Source of the DNA: Mycobacterium scrofulaceum
Lineage (GTDB): Bacteria; Actinomycetota; Actinomycetes; Mycobacteriales; Mycobacteriaceae
Direction of reading: 5' to 3'
NCBI RefSeq assembly: GCF_001667885.1
Contig: NZ_LZJW01000171.1
Coordinates: 1-64,000, forward strand
DNA: 64,000 nt
Position numbers and translations under genes: made by a program. This document shows, in pieces, positions 8,414 through 17,927 of this stretch. The notes beneath the pieces were generated by a model. The model was not told the origin of the DNA, did no database searches, and was given only the letters and a program-made list of their open reading frames with translations. Within the stretch, counting starts at the first letter, position 1, and each line of letters begins with the position of its first letter.

Positions 8414-9811
8414 GTGAGCGGGCCGTTGGTCGACGTCTCAGCGAAGGCTCGCGGGCGCGAACGCGTCGTCGTCCCGGTCGATTCACGAGCAGCCCGACTG
8501 ATCGGAGCCCTGGCGCTGTTGAGCGCCACCTGCTGGCTGGCCGAAATCCTCGTTCGCCACCACCACCAGCCGGCGTGGCATTACACCGATCGGTTGGCCT
8601 GGTCGTTGACGGTGCTGGTCGCGGTGGCGTGGATCGCGCGGGGCATCTTCCTGGGCCGACCGGTCACCGCGATGCATGCGGTCGCCGCCGGATTCTTCGT
8701 GCTGGCCGGCCTGGGCCTGCACGTGCTGTCCTTCGACCTGCTCGGCGACCTGGTGATCGCCGGCTCCGGCCTGGTCCTGATGTGGCCGACGGCGTCGCAC
8801 CCGCGTCCGGAGGACCTACCCCGAATCTGGACGTTGATCCAGGCCACCAAGGACGATCCGTTGGCGCCGTTCGCGATGCAGACCGGCAAGAGCTACCACT
8901 TCACCGCCGACGGCAGCGCGGCGCTGGCGTACCGCACTCGCCTGGGCATCGCGGTGGTCGGCGGTGACCCGATCGGCGACGAGACCCGATTCCCCGAGCT
9001 GGTCGCCGGCTTCGCCGCCATGTGCCACGCTCACGGGTGGCGAATCGCGGTGGTGGGTTGCAGCGAGCGGCGGCTCGGATTGTGGAACGACGCCGCGCTG
9101 CTCGGACAGTCGTTGCGCGCCGTGCCGATCGGGCGCGACGTGGTCGTCGACGTCACCGCTTTCGACATGGCGGGCCGCAAGTTTCGCAACCTGCGCCAGG
9201 CGGTGAAGCGCTCGCACAACTGCGGCATCACCACCGAGATCGTCGCGGAACAGGAGCTCACCGGTGATCAACTCGCCGAGCTGACCGAGGTGGTGCGGGC
9301 CTCGAGCAAAGCGGCCCACACCGAACGCGGGTTCCACATGAATCTCGACGGAGTGCTGGAGGGCCGGTTCCCCGGCATCCAGTTGATCCTCGCCAGGGAC
9401 GCCACGGGCAAGGTGCAGGGCTTTCACCGCTACGCGACGGCCGGCGGCGGCAGCGACATCACCCTCGACGTGCCGTGGCGCCGGCGGGGGGCGCCCAACG
9501 GCATCGACGAGCGGCTCAGCATCGACATGATCATGGCCGGCAAAGAGACTGGGGCCGAACGGCTTTCGCTCGCCTTCGCGGCGTTCCCGGAGATCTTCGA
9601 CGAGAAGAACCGCAGCCGCGCCCAGCGCGTCTTCTATCGACTCATCCACATCCTCGATCCGTTGATCGCGCTGGAGTCGCTCTACCGGTATGTGCGCAAG
9701 TTCCACGCGCTCGACGCCCGGCGCTACGCCCTGGTTTCGATGACCCAGATCGTCACGTTGTTGATCGTGTTGCTGTCATTGGAGTTCATGCCGCGCCGGC
9801 GACATCTCTGA
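8414..9811 (+). CDS. DUF2156 membrane protein (Rv1619-like)
   Basis: A protein of about 465 residues with four membrane segments in the first 125 residues, then a soluble domain of the DUF2156 type found in MprF/LysX aminoacyl-phosphatidylglycerol synthases (GKSYHFTADGSAALAYR, GGDPIGDE, NLRQAVKRS, LDVPWRR). The family folds like a GNAT acyltransferase and usually moves an aminoacyl group from tRNA to lipid, but the substrate here is unknown. A GGGAGG (8403-8408) sits five bases before the GTG at 8414, so I preferred it to the GTG at 8408. Its 3' end overlaps convergent cydC by 26 bases. Confidence 0.85.
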   Translation: MSGPLVDVSAKARGRERVVVPVDSRAARLIGALALLSATCWLAEILVRHHHQPAWHYTDRLAWSLTVLVAVAWIARGIFLGRPVTAMHAVAAGFFVLAGLGLHVLSFDLLGDLVIAGSGLVLMWPTASHPRPEDLPRIWTLIQATKDDPLAPFAMQTGKSYHFTADGSAALAYRTRLGIAVVGGDPIGDETRFPELVAGFAAMCHAHGWRIAVVGCSERRLGLWNDAALLGQSLRAVPIGRDVVVDVTAFDMAGRKFRNLRQAVKRSHNCGITTEIVAEQELTGDQLAELTEVVRASSKAAHTERGFHMNLDGVLEGRFPGIQLILARDATGKVQGFHRYATAGGGSDITLDVPWRRRGAPNGIDERLSIDMIMAGKETGAERLSLAFAAFPEIFDEKNRSRAQRVFYRLIHILDPLIALESLYRYVRKFHALDARRYALVSMTQIVTLLIVLLSLEFMPRRRHL

Positions 9812-11462
9812 GCCCATCGACGCGCAGCTCGCGACACCCGATGCCGTCGGGTAGGTGGTGGGTGGCCACCACCACGGTCCGGTCGGCGGGCACCAGTCGA
9901 GAATCCGGCCCCAGCAGGTCACGCAGGATCGGTTCGGCGTCGGCCGCGTCCAGGTGCTCGGTGGGCTCGTCGAGCAGGACGATCCGGGCCGGTGAGAGCA
10001 CGGCGCGCGCCAGCAGCAGCCGTCGGCGCTGACCGCCCGAAAGCGCTTGGGCCCCACCGGTCAGCACCGTCGACAGGCCGTCGGGGAGACCGGCGAGCCA
10101 GCCGCCCAGCCCGACCGCACCCAGCGCGGCCGCCAGTTCGTCGTCTCGACAGTCGCCGCGGGCGACCAGCAAGTTGTCTCGGACGGTGGTGGCGAAGACG
10201 TGCGCGTCCTCGGCGAAAAAGCTGACGGCGCGCCGCAATTCCCCTTCGTCGAATTCGACAAGGTCGGTGCCGTCGAGCGTTACCTGTCCCTGCAGCGGGG
10301 GGAGCAGCCCGGCGAGCGTCATCAACAGCGTCGTCTTGCCGGAGCCGCTGGCGCCGGTGACGGCCAGCCGGGCACCAGGCGCCAGGTCGAGGGTGACGCG
10401 GTTCGACCGGGTGGCCTCGGTGTGGCCGGAGCGGATGTCGGCCGACAACACGGCGGCGTCACCGGGTCGCACCGGGCTCCCGGTTGCAGCCTCGGGCCGG
10501 CTCGGGTGCTCGGGCGCCGCCAGGTCGAGCAGCCGGCGCGCGGCGATGCGCGACCGCGTCAGCTGGACCGCGGCGGCCGGCAACGGTGTCATCGCCTCGA
10601 ACGCGGACAGCGGCAACAACATCAGGACGGCCAAGGTGGTGGGCGCGACCGACGGCGCCAACCCGATCCCGGCCACCACCGCGCCGAGCACGCTGGCGCC
10701 GATGGCGGCGGTGGGCACGGCCTCGGCGATGGCGGCCGGTCTGGCGGCGGCGTCGAGCGCGGCGCCCCAAGCCTTTTGGCGGCGTTGCGACTCGGCGATG
10801 ACACGGGGGAGGAGGCCGGCGACGCGAAGCTCGGGCGCGTGCTCGAGGGCGATCATGGCCGCCGTGTCCCGCTCCGAATGATGCTGGCGGGCAAGGCTTT
10901 CCTGGCCGGCCGCGGCCCTGCCGGCAAACCGCGGCGCGACGAAGCCGGCGACCAGCAGGCAGATCGCCAGCACCGCCGCCGCCGGCGGCGAGATGGCCGC
11001 GACCACGGCGGTCGCCGCCAGCCCCAGCACCGCCGCGACCCCGATCGGCACCACGGCACGCACCAGCACGTTGGCCAGTTCGTCGACGTCGGAGCCCACG
11101 CGTGCGACCAGCTCACCGCTGTGCAGGCGGACCGCGGCCGCCGCGGGCCCACGGGCCAGCCGATCGTAGACCCGCGCCCTGGCGGTGCCGGCCGCCCGCA
11201 GCGCGGCGTCGTGGGTGACCAGTCGCTCGCAGTAGTGCAGCACGCCCCGCGAGATGGCGAACGCGCGCACCGCGACCGCCGCGACCGACAGGTCGAGCAC
11301 CGGCGGCATCTGCCAGGCCCGGGTGATCAGCCACGCCGAGACGCCCGCCAGCGCCAGCGCGCTGCCCAGCGACAGCACACCCAGCGCGATCGCCGCCCCG
11401 ATGCGGGGAAGGCTCGGACGCAGCAGCGGCAGGGCCGCCCGCAGCGGATCAGATTGCGGCAT
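9786..11462 (-). CDS. cydC: Thiol exporter ATP-binding/permease CydC
   Basis: ABC half-transporter that pairs with CydD and exports cysteine or glutathione-type thiols needed to assemble cytochrome bd. It is 558 residues: six membrane segments (about 15-310) then an ATPase domain with Walker A GASGSGKTTLL, signature LSGGQRRRLLLARA and Walker B RIVLLDEPTEHLD. The ATG at 11462 overlaps the end of cydD by 14 bases, so the two halves are coupled. It is last in the cydA-cydB-cydD-cydC order on the minus strand. Its end runs under the convergent DUF2156 gene. Confidence 0.95.
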   Translation of the reverse strand: MPQSDPLRAALPLLRPSLPRIGAAIALGVLSLGSALALAGVSAWLITRAWQMPPVLDLSVAAVAVRAFAISRGVLHYCERLVTHDAALRAAGTARARVYDRLARGPAAAAVRLHSGELVARVGSDVDELANVLVRAVVPIGVAAVLGLAATAVVAAISPPAAAVLAICLLVAGFVAPRFAGRAAAGQESLARQHHSERDTAAMIALEHAPELRVAGLLPRVIAESQRRQKAWGAALDAAARPAAIAEAVPTAAIGASVLGAVVAGIGLAPSVAPTTLAVLMLLPLSAFEAMTPLPAAAVQLTRSRIAARRLLDLAAPEHPSRPEAATGSPVRPGDAAVLSADIRSGHTEATRSNRVTLDLAPGARLAVTGASGSGKTTLLMTLAGLLPPLQGQVTLDGTDLVEFDEGELRRAVSFFAEDAHVFATTVRDNLLVARGDCRDDELAAALGAVGLGGWLAGLPDGLSTVLTGGAQALSGGQRRRLLLARAVLSPARIVLLDEPTEHLDAADAEPILRDLLGPDSRLVPADRTVVVATHHLPDGIGCRELRVDGLRDVAGAA

Positions 11463-13140
11463 AACGCGCTCCGCTGTCGGCGGCCACCTCCACCACCCGA
11501 TCGCCGATGGCCAGCACCGGTTCGCGGTGCCCGACGACGACGACGGTCGCACCGGCGCGGGCGCGCTCCTCGATGGCCCGCAGCACGCGTTGCTCGGCGC
11601 GGGCGTCCAGGTGTGCGGTGGGCTCGTCGAGCAACAGCACGGGCGCGGCCGACCCGAGCGCCCGGGCGAGGCCGAGCCGTTGCCGCTGGCCCAGCGACAG
11701 GCCGACGCCGCCACGGCCCAGCACGGTGTCCAGCCCCTGCGGAAGCTCGGCCAGCACCGCATCGAAAGCCGAAGCCGTGCAAGCCTTGTCCAGGTCGTCG
11801 AGGTCGCCGAACAAGATCAGGTTGTCCCGGACGGTGCCCGGGACGAGCGCCGGGCGCTGCGGCAGCCAGGACAGCTGACGCCACCAAGCGCCCGGCTCCA
11901 GGTCGGTGACGTCGATGCCGGCCACCGTCACGCGGCCCGACGTCGGTACCGTGATGCCGGTGATCGCCTGCAGGGCCGTGCTTTTGCCGGCACCATTGCG
12001 TCCGGTCAGCACCGTCACCGAGCCCGGTTCGATCAGCGCGGTGAGGCCGCGCGGCGCTTGACCGTCGCGGCCCGCGACGCTGAGCCCCTCGAGTCGGATC
12101 TCCGCCCCGCGTGCGGTGACGGTCTGGCTTCGGGCCGTTGGGGGAATCGGCGCGCCGATGAGCGCAAAGGCCTTGTCGGCGGCGGTCCTGCCGTCCTGCG
12201 CGGCATGAAATTCCACGCCGATTCGGCGCAGCGGCCAGTACACGTCGGGCGCCAGTAACAGCACCGTGAGCCCGGTCGCCAGCGTCATCTCGCCGAACAC
12301 CAGGCGCATCCCGATCCCCACCGCGATCAGCGCGACGCCCAGCGTCGCCAGCAATTCCAGCACCAGCGCCGACAGGAAGGCGATGCGCAGTGTGGCCATG
12401 GCCGAGCGGCGATGGGCCGCGGCGAGTTCGGCGATGCGTTGTTCGGGGCCCCGGGCGCGGCCCAGCGCGCGCAGCGTGGGGATGCCGGCGATCAGATCCA
12501 GCAACCGCCCCTGCAGCGTCGTCATGGCGGCCAGGGCGGCCGCCGACCGGTCGGCGGTGGCCAGGCCGATCAGCACCATGAATACCGGGATGAGCGGCAG
12601 GGTGATCGCCACGATCGCCGCGGACTTGAGGTCGTAGAACGCGACCACGGCGACGGTCGCCGGCGTCAGGATCCCCGCGAGCACCAGCGTGGGCAGGTAC
12701 CCGGTGAAATAAGGGCGCAGGCCGTCGAGACCCCGGGTGACCACCACGGCGGCGGCGTCCCGTTGGGAAGCGAGTTCGCCCGGCTGCCGGGCGGTCACCG
12801 CCGTCAGCACCTGACCGGACAGATCGGCGATCACCGCGGTGGCGCCGCGTTGGCCCAACCGGGCCTGCAGCCACTGTGCTAGCGCGCGAACGGTCCACAG
12901 CAGGGCGAGCATCGACAGCGGTCCCAGCCAGGTCCGCAGGCCGTGCGCCGCGTGATCACCGACGGCGCGCGCGACGACGTTCGCCAGCACGATCGCCGAG
13001 CCGATCGCACACCCGGAGATCACCACGCCGCAGCAGACGGTCGCGGTCAGGTAGCGCCGCAAGGCGATCGAGGCCCGCCACAGTCGCGGGTCCAGCGGGC
13101 CCCGCGTTTTCGAGTCGGGCGGCGAATCCGTCGCGCTCAG
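11449..13140 (-). CDS. cydD: Thiol exporter ATP-binding/permease CydD, CTG start
   Basis: Partner of CydC in the heterodimeric ABC exporter for cytochrome bd assembly. Membrane domain in the first half, then Walker A LTGRNGAGKSTALQ, signature LSLGQRQRLGLARA and Walker B PVLLLDEPTAHLD. The first conventional start in frame is TTG at 13062, but coding upstream encodes TRGPLDPRLWRAS, which I recognise from the M. tuberculosis protein. Between the upstream in-frame stop and 13062 there is no ATG, GTG or TTG. A CTG at 13140 overlapping the cydB TGA (CTGA) is the best candidate, mirroring the ATGA/GTGA junctions of coupled genes. Length would be 563 residues. Confidence 0.88.
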   Translation of the reverse strand: MSATDSPPDSKTRGPLDPRLWRASIALRRYLTATVCCGVVISGCAIGSAIVLANVVARAVGDHAAHGLRTWLGPLSMLALLWTVRALAQWLQARLGQRGATAVIADLSGQVLTAVTARQPGELASQRDAAAVVVTRGLDGLRPYFTGYLPTLVLAGILTPATVAVVAFYDLKSAAIVAITLPLIPVFMVLIGLATADRSAAALAAMTTLQGRLLDLIAGIPTLRALGRARGPEQRIAELAAAHRRSAMATLRIAFLSALVLELLATLGVALIAVGIGMRLVFGEMTLATGLTVLLLAPDVYWPLRRIGVEFHAAQDGRTAADKAFALIGAPIPPTARSQTVTARGAEIRLEGLSVAGRDGQAPRGLTALIEPGSVTVLTGRNGAGKSTALQAITGITVPTSGRVTVAGIDVTDLEPGAWWRQLSWLPQRPALVPGTVRDNLILFGDLDDLDKACTASAFDAVLAELPQGLDTVLGRGGVGLSLGQRQRLGLARALGSAAPVLLLDEPTAHLDARAEQRVLRAIEERARAGATVVVVGHREPVLAIGDRVVEVAADSGARYAAI

Positions 13141-14177
13141 GACACCCGCCTCGCCAGGCCGATGGACTCAGGTATCCGATCCGCCGAGATCCGTTGCCGG
13201 AAAACCCAATACGTCCACGCTTGATACACCACCGTCAGCGGGGCCATGAACGCCGTCACCCACGTCATCACCTTGAGGGTGTAGGGCGTCGAGGAGGCGT
13301 TGTAGATGGTCAGGCTCCACTGCTTGTTCAGCGTCGAGGGCACCAGGTTCGGGTACAGCGCGCCGAACAACAGCACCACCACCGCCGCAACGACGGTCGC
13401 CGTGCAGGCGAAGGCCCAACCGTCGGACAGGCGCCGCCACACCAGCAGCACCGCCGCCAGCTGCGCCACCACCGCGACCCCGAGCACCACCCAGGTCCAG
13501 TCCTTGCCGTGGGCCAGTTGCGTCCAGATCCCAAAGACCGCAACCAGTCCGGTCACCGGCAGCGACAGCCACACCGCCAGCCGGTGGGCGTCGTCGCGGA
13601 TGGCACCGGAGGTCTTCAGCGAGATGAACACCGCGCCGTAGAACAGGAACAGCCCGGCCGTGGCCAGGCCGCCCAGCAGCGTGTAGGCGTTGAGCACGTC
13701 GGTGACCGACAGGTGAACCTGGCCGTCGGCGTCCACCGGCAGCCCGCGAACCAGGATGGCGAAGGCCACCCCCCACAGAATCGCCGGCAGCCACGACCCG
13801 GCCGCGATGCCGAAATCGGCCCAGCCCCGCCACTTCGTGTCGTCGATCTTGCCGCGCCATTCGATCGCCACTGCCCGCAGGATCATGCCGAACAGGATGG
13901 CCAGCAGCGGCAGGTACAGCGTCGAGAACACGGTGGCGTACCAGCCCGGGAAGGCGGCGAACATCGCTGCGCCGCCGACGATCAGCCAGACCTCGTTGCC
14001 GTCCCAGATCGGGCCGATGGTGTTCAGCGCCGTGCGTCGGATCGGTTCCGGCTCGCCGATGCCGACGCGCGCGAGCGGTTCCATCAGCATGCCCACGCCG
14101 AAGTCGAAGCCCTCCAGAACGAAGAAGCCGAGGAACAGCAATCCGATGATGCCGAACCACAACTGCTGCAGCCCCAT
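13137..14177 (-). CDS. cydB: Cytochrome bd ubiquinol/menaquinol oxidase subunit II
   Basis: Membrane subunit of the high-affinity terminal oxidase that reduces oxygen to water without pumping protons. The 346 residues hold about eight to nine hydrophobic helices and the family start LQQLWFGIIGLLFLGFFVLEGFDFGVG, with NEVWLIVGGAAMFAAFP after it. It lies 36 bases after cydA and overlaps the cydD start. The order cydA-cydB-cydD-cydC on one strand implies an operon that builds both oxidase and exporter. Confidence 0.96.
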   Translation of the reverse strand: MGLQQLWFGIIGLLFLGFFVLEGFDFGVGMLMEPLARVGIGEPEPIRRTALNTIGPIWDGNEVWLIVGGAAMFAAFPGWYATVFSTLYLPLLAILFGMILRAVAIEWRGKIDDTKWRGWADFGIAAGSWLPAILWGVAFAILVRGLPVDADGQVHLSVTDVLNAYTLLGGLATAGLFLFYGAVFISLKTSGAIRDDAHRLAVWLSLPVTGLVAVFGIWTQLAHGKDWTWVVLGVAVVAQLAAVLLVWRRLSDGWAFACTATVVAAVVVLLFGALYPNLVPSTLNKQWSLTIYNASSTPYTLKVMTWVTAFMAPLTVVYQAWTYWVFRQRISADRIPESIGLARRVS

Positions 14178-14213
14178 CGATCAGCTCCCTTCCGAGTCGT
14201 GGGTTCTTCGGGC

Positions 14214-15686
14214 CTAGTAGGCGAACGACAGCGGGGCCACCTCGGCGTCGCCGGGTGCGGGCGGGGGAGCCGGTTCGGCGTCGTGTTCCCGCGGCCCTTC
14301 GGTGATGTAGCGCTTGAGCAGGAAGAACCAGATCACCGCGAGCACGGCGTACACCAGGGTGAAGGTGACCAGCGACGTGATGACCATGCCGGGCGGATGG
14401 TTCGACACGGCCTCGCGGACGGTGAACCGAACCTGTTGGTCGCCGGTCGGATTCGGGGCGACGATCCAGGGTTGCCGGCCCATTTCGGTGAAGACCCACC
14501 CGGAGATGTTCGCCAGGAACGGCGTGGGAATGGTCAGCAGCGCCAGCCAGGAGAACCAGCGTTGGTTGGGGACCCGGCCGCCGCGGGTGAGCCACAGCGC
14601 CGCGAGGGCGAACAGGATCGGTACGGCCAGGAAACCGATCATCAGGCGGAAGGACCAGTAGGTGACGAACAGGTTGGGCCGGTAGTCGTTCGGGCCGAAT
14701 CGATGCTCGAAGTCCTGCTGGATATTGCGCACGCCCTGCAACGTCACGCCGCTGGTCCGGCCCTCGGCGAGGAACGGCAGCACGTAGGGCACCTCGATCA
14801 CCCGGGTGATGCTGTCGCAGTTGTTGTGCGTGCCGACGGTGAGGATCGAAAAGTCCGGGTCGGTTTCGGTGGCGCATAGAGATTCCGCCGACGCCATCTT
14901 CATCGGTTGCTGGACGAACATCAGCTTGCCCTGCCGGTCGCCGGTGAAGAACAGGCCGACGGCGGCGAGCAGCACCACCCAGCAGCCCAGGATGGTCGCC
15001 GGCCGAAACATGGTGCGCGCATTCGATTCGGCGGCGGGGGTGGCGGTTTCCGGGCGGCGGGACCGGACCAGGAACCAGGCGCTGACCGCCGCGACGAACG
15101 TTCCCGCGGTCAGCAACGCGCCGGTCACCGTGTGGGTAAACGCCCACCGCGCAGTGTTATTGCCCAGCAGCGCGGTGATGCTGTCGAGTTCGGCGCGGTG
15201 CGTCGCGGGATTGTAGTGCGCACCGACCGGATGTTGCATGAAAGAGTTCGCCACGATGATGAAGAACGCGGACGCGTTGACGCCGATGGCGACGATCCAG
15301 ATGCAGGCCAGGTGGATCAGTTTCGGCAGCCGGCCCCAGCCGAAGATCCACAACCCGATGAAGGTGGACTCGAAGAAGAAGGCGAACAGCCCCTCCATGG
15401 CCAGGGGCGCCCCGAAGATGTCGCCGACGAACCGCGAATACTCAGACCAGTTCATCCCGAATTGGAACTCCTGGACGATCCCGGTCGCCACGCCGATGGC
15501 GAAGTTGATCAGGAACAACTTGCCGAAGAACTTGGTGAGGCGGTACCACGCGACGTTGTCGGTGACCACCCACACCGTCTGCATGACGGCCAGCAGGGGC
15601 GCCAGGCCGATCGTGAGCGGCACGAAGATGAAGTGGTAGACGGTGGTGATACCGAACTGCCACCGTGAAATATCGACGACATTCAT
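14214..15686 (-). CDS. cydA: Cytochrome bd oxidase subunit I
   Basis: Carries the haem b558, b595 and d sites and the quinol-binding Q loop. At 490 residues it is in the normal size range. The N-terminus has the axial His region in WQFGITTVYHFIFVPLT; the segment FQFGMNWSEYSRFVGDIFG and the Q-loop region with ETDPDF and VPYVLPFLAEGR follow. The ATG at 15686 is the only sensible start. Two palindromes lie just upstream (15709-15724 and 15723-15741). Mycobacterial cydAB is induced under low oxygen and respiratory block. Confidence 0.97.
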   Translation of the reverse strand: MNVVDISRWQFGITTVYHFIFVPLTIGLAPLLAVMQTVWVVTDNVAWYRLTKFFGKLFLINFAIGVATGIVQEFQFGMNWSEYSRFVGDIFGAPLAMEGLFAFFFESTFIGLWIFGWGRLPKLIHLACIWIVAIGVNASAFFIIVANSFMQHPVGAHYNPATHRAELDSITALLGNNTARWAFTHTVTGALLTAGTFVAAVSAWFLVRSRRPETATPAAESNARTMFRPATILGCWVVLLAAVGLFFTGDRQGKLMFVQQPMKMASAESLCATETDPDFSILTVGTHNNCDSITRVIEVPYVLPFLAEGRTSGVTLQGVRNIQQDFEHRFGPNDYRPNLFVTYWSFRLMIGFLAVPILFALAALWLTRGGRVPNQRWFSWLALLTIPTPFLANISGWVFTEMGRQPWIVAPNPTGDQQVRFTVREAVSNHPPGMVITSLVTFTLVYAVLAVIWFFLLKRYITEGPREHDAEPAPPPAPGDAEVAPLSFAY

Positions 15687-15708
15687 CTGTCATCTCCCGA
15701 TACAGCGG

Positions 15709-15724
15709 AGCCGTGGGCACGGCT
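15709..15724. promoter_or_regulatory. Palindrome AGCCGTGGGCACGGCT upstream of cydA
   Basis: A perfect inverted repeat of two 7-base arms around GG, 23 bases before the cydA ATG. It shares bases with the next palindrome (15723-15741). It could be an operator or a stem in the 5' leader; its partner protein is not known. Confidence 0.5.
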
Positions 15725-15741
15725 ACTACGGATTGTAGTAG
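15723..15741. promoter_or_regulatory. CTACTAC-N5-GTAGTAG palindrome, BlaI-like operator before cydA
   Basis: Two perfect 7-base arms (CTACTAC and GTAGTAG) flank GGATT, 37-55 bases upstream of the cydA ATG. The TACTAC...GTAGTA core resembles the operators bound by BlaI-type winged-helix repressors in mycobacteria (Rv1846c family). The position fits repression of the cyd operon. Match made from memory of the consensus. Confidence 0.55.
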
Positions 15742-15774
15742 AAGGGTCGGGGCCGGCGCTAGCGAGAACCGCCG

Positions 15775-16353
15775 TCAGCCCGTCAGTGTCTTGGACGCCT
15801 TGCGGATGCCGAAGGACGAGATGATCTCGAAAATGCCGATGACCACGAACCACACCCCGACCACGAGCGCCAGCGTGACAATCGATTCGAGCGGCGAGGC
15901 CAGGACGACGATGCCGGCGAGCAGGCTGATCACGCCGATGAAGATCGCCCATCCCCGACCCGGCAGATGCGGGTCCTGGATGGCTGAGACCGTCGTGCCG
16001 ACGCCGCGGAAGATGAATCCGATGCCAATCCAGATGGCCAGCAACAGAATTGCGTAACCCTGACCGAAATGACGAAACGCCAAGAGCGCCAAGATGAGTG
16101 ACGCGGCGCCGCTGATGAACAGGAGTATCCGGCTGCCCGCCGAGACATGCAGGCTGAACGCGAAGAACACTTGCGCCGCGCCGGTGATCAAGAGGTACAC
16201 GCCGAACGCGGTCGCCGCGACGACGATGGATATCCCGGGCCACGCCAGCACCACGACGCCGAGGGCGAGCGACAGAATTCCCGATATCAGGGTCGATTTC
16301 CACAGATGCGGCAACAGAGTTGGAGCTGGAGGAGGTCCGGGTGTGGTTTGCAT
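15775..16353 (-). CDS. HdeD-family (DUF308) membrane protein
   Basis: A protein of about 192 residues made almost wholly of six membrane helices, in the pairwise pattern of the HdeD/DUF308 family (PGISIVVAATAFGVYLLITG and the repeat-like SPLESIVTLALVVGVWFVVIG). HdeD in E. coli helps in acid resistance; the mycobacterial role is unknown. It corresponds in position to Rv1624c. I took the ATG at 16353, which gives MQTTPGPPPAP, rather than the start six codons upstream. It lies between adenylate cyclase and cydA on the same strand. Confidence 0.85.
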   Translation of the reverse strand: MQTTPGPPPAPTLLPHLWKSTLISGILSLALGVVVLAWPGISIVVAATAFGVYLLITGAAQVFFAFSLHVSAGSRILLFISGAASLILALLAFRHFGQGYAILLLAIWIGIGFIFRGVGTTVSAIQDPHLPGRGWAIFIGVISLLAGIVVLASPLESIVTLALVVGVWFVVIGIFEIISSFGIRKASKTLTG

Positions 16354-16399
16354 GGCCGCAGTCTGACACAATCGCCGCCCCCGGTATAGGGCACTTTGG

Positions 16400-17740
16400 C
16401 TACACGTGGGCGGTGCGCGAATCCTCGGTCAGCAGGTCGCCGGTTTCCTCGGTGGTTTCGCCGGCCGCCTTGCGCCCGATCAGATACCAGGTGCGCATGA
16501 GGCCCTTGCCTTTGACGTCGATGTGGCCGCGCTCCTGTAGGACGAACTCATCCTTGAGGCGCTCGTACATGGCCTCGGGCACCTGAATTCGGCCGACGGA
16601 GTCGGTGGATTCCATTCGGGACGCGACGTTGACCGCGTCGCCCCACACGTCATAGAAGAAGCGGCGCGAGCCCACGACGCCGGCGACCACCGGCCCGCAT
16701 GCCATGCCCACCCGCAGCGGCACCGCGTTGCCATGCGGATCCTTCAGTGCGGCCGCGGCATTGGCCATGTCGAGGGCGAAGTCCGCGAGCGCCTGGGCGT
16801 GATCGGGGCGTGCGCGCGGCACCCCGCTGACGACCATGTAGGAGTCCCCGCTGACTTTGATCTTCTCGAGTCCGTGCCTGTCCACCAGCGCGTCGAAGGC
16901 GCCGTAGAGGCGGTCGAGGAAGCGCACCAGATCGGCCGGAGCGGTGCTGCTGGCTCGTTCGGTGAACCCGACGATGTCGGCGAAGAGGACGGAGGCGACG
17001 TCGTACTTGTCGGCGATGACGCTGCGGTCCGGCTCCTTGAGCCGCTCGGCGATGCTGGCCGGCAACATGTTGGCCAACAGCGCTTCGGAGCGCTCGTACT
17101 GCGCCTCCATCACGGCCTCCGCGCGAGCGGTGTCGCGCAGGGCGAACCACACCGTCACGACGACCATCACGACGCTGGAGATCGCGGTGATGACGAATCC
17201 CGCCGACTGCGCCCATGCGGGTTGCAGGCCGGTGTCGCGGGGGATCAAGAATTCGACGGCGATGATCAGGCCGGCGGCGACCGCCGCCAGCGTTGACGCC
17301 AGGACGATGTGCTCGATCCCCAGCAGGAGCACCACGATGCAGGCGCCCACCAGGAAGAAGAACTGAGCGCCCGAGCCGGTGCCGACGTCGACGCAGCTGG
17401 CGAAGACCGACACGTAGGCCGCGCCCAAGAACGTCAGCGGGGCAACGAGTTCGCCGAATCGCTGCAGCCACGGGACCATCGCGAAGACCATGGCGCCCAG
17501 GACGTTGATGGAGCTGACCTGCCACAACCAGGATCCGCCCAGGATCTGAACCAGAACGAAGCTGACGCTGACCAGGACGGCCAGCCACGCGGTGATGGTC
17601 AAGATCCGGGCGCGGCGCGCGGCGCTGGCGACGTAGTGCTGGTTGCGGTCGCGGGTCTGCGCCCGCACCGCGGCTACGCAGTCCGGGCGGTTCGGCTCGC
17701 CAGCTGACACCGGTGGGGCACCGCACTTCTTCGCCGCCAC
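16400..17740 (-). CDS. cya: Membrane adenylate cyclase, class III (Rv1625c-like)
   Basis: Makes cAMP from ATP as a homodimer. Residues 1-215 hold six membrane helices; residues 240-420 form the class III cyclase domain. Visible catalytic features are the metal-binding Asp in LFADIVGFTE, the substrate-specifying Lys and second metal Asp in KIKVSGDSYMV, and the Asp, Asn and Arg of VWGDAVNVASRMES. The layout matches M. tuberculosis Rv1625c, a one-half version of mammalian membrane cyclases. I used the GTG at 17740 (giving MAAKKCGAPP), which agrees with that protein; a TTG at 17746 is also in frame. Confidence 0.96.
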   Translation of the reverse strand: MAAKKCGAPPVSAGEPNRPDCVAAVRAQTRDRNQHYVASAARRARILTITAWLAVLVSVSFVLVQILGGSWLWQVSSINVLGAMVFAMVPWLQRFGELVAPLTFLGAAYVSVFASCVDVGTGSGAQFFFLVGACIVVLLLGIEHIVLASTLAAVAAGLIIAVEFLIPRDTGLQPAWAQSAGFVITAISSVVMVVVTVWFALRDTARAEAVMEAQYERSEALLANMLPASIAERLKEPDRSVIADKYDVASVLFADIVGFTERASSTAPADLVRFLDRLYGAFDALVDRHGLEKIKVSGDSYMVVSGVPRARPDHAQALADFALDMANAAAALKDPHGNAVPLRVGMACGPVVAGVVGSRRFFYDVWGDAVNVASRMESTDSVGRIQVPEAMYERLKDEFVLQERGHIDVKGKGLMRTWYLIGRKAAGETTEETGDLLTEDSRTAHV

Positions 17741-17927
17741 GGTCAAAGCGTAACCCGCTGAGCTCGGATTTGTCGGCCCCGACGGCGGAGGCGGAATCAG
17801 GTCTCGGCCGCCGCTACCGGTGCCGGTCCACGGGCGGCGTCAGCGGGTCGAGAAAAAATTGTAAAAAAGATTTTCCGTATGAGGGTTTTGCAAATTTTTC
17901 CGACGTGTTATTAAACATATGTCGGGC

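Noticed and set aside
12876..14879. 667-codon open frame on the plus strand
   Set aside because: Antisense to cydD, cydB and cydA; composition dominated by Arg, His and Gln; no domain seen.
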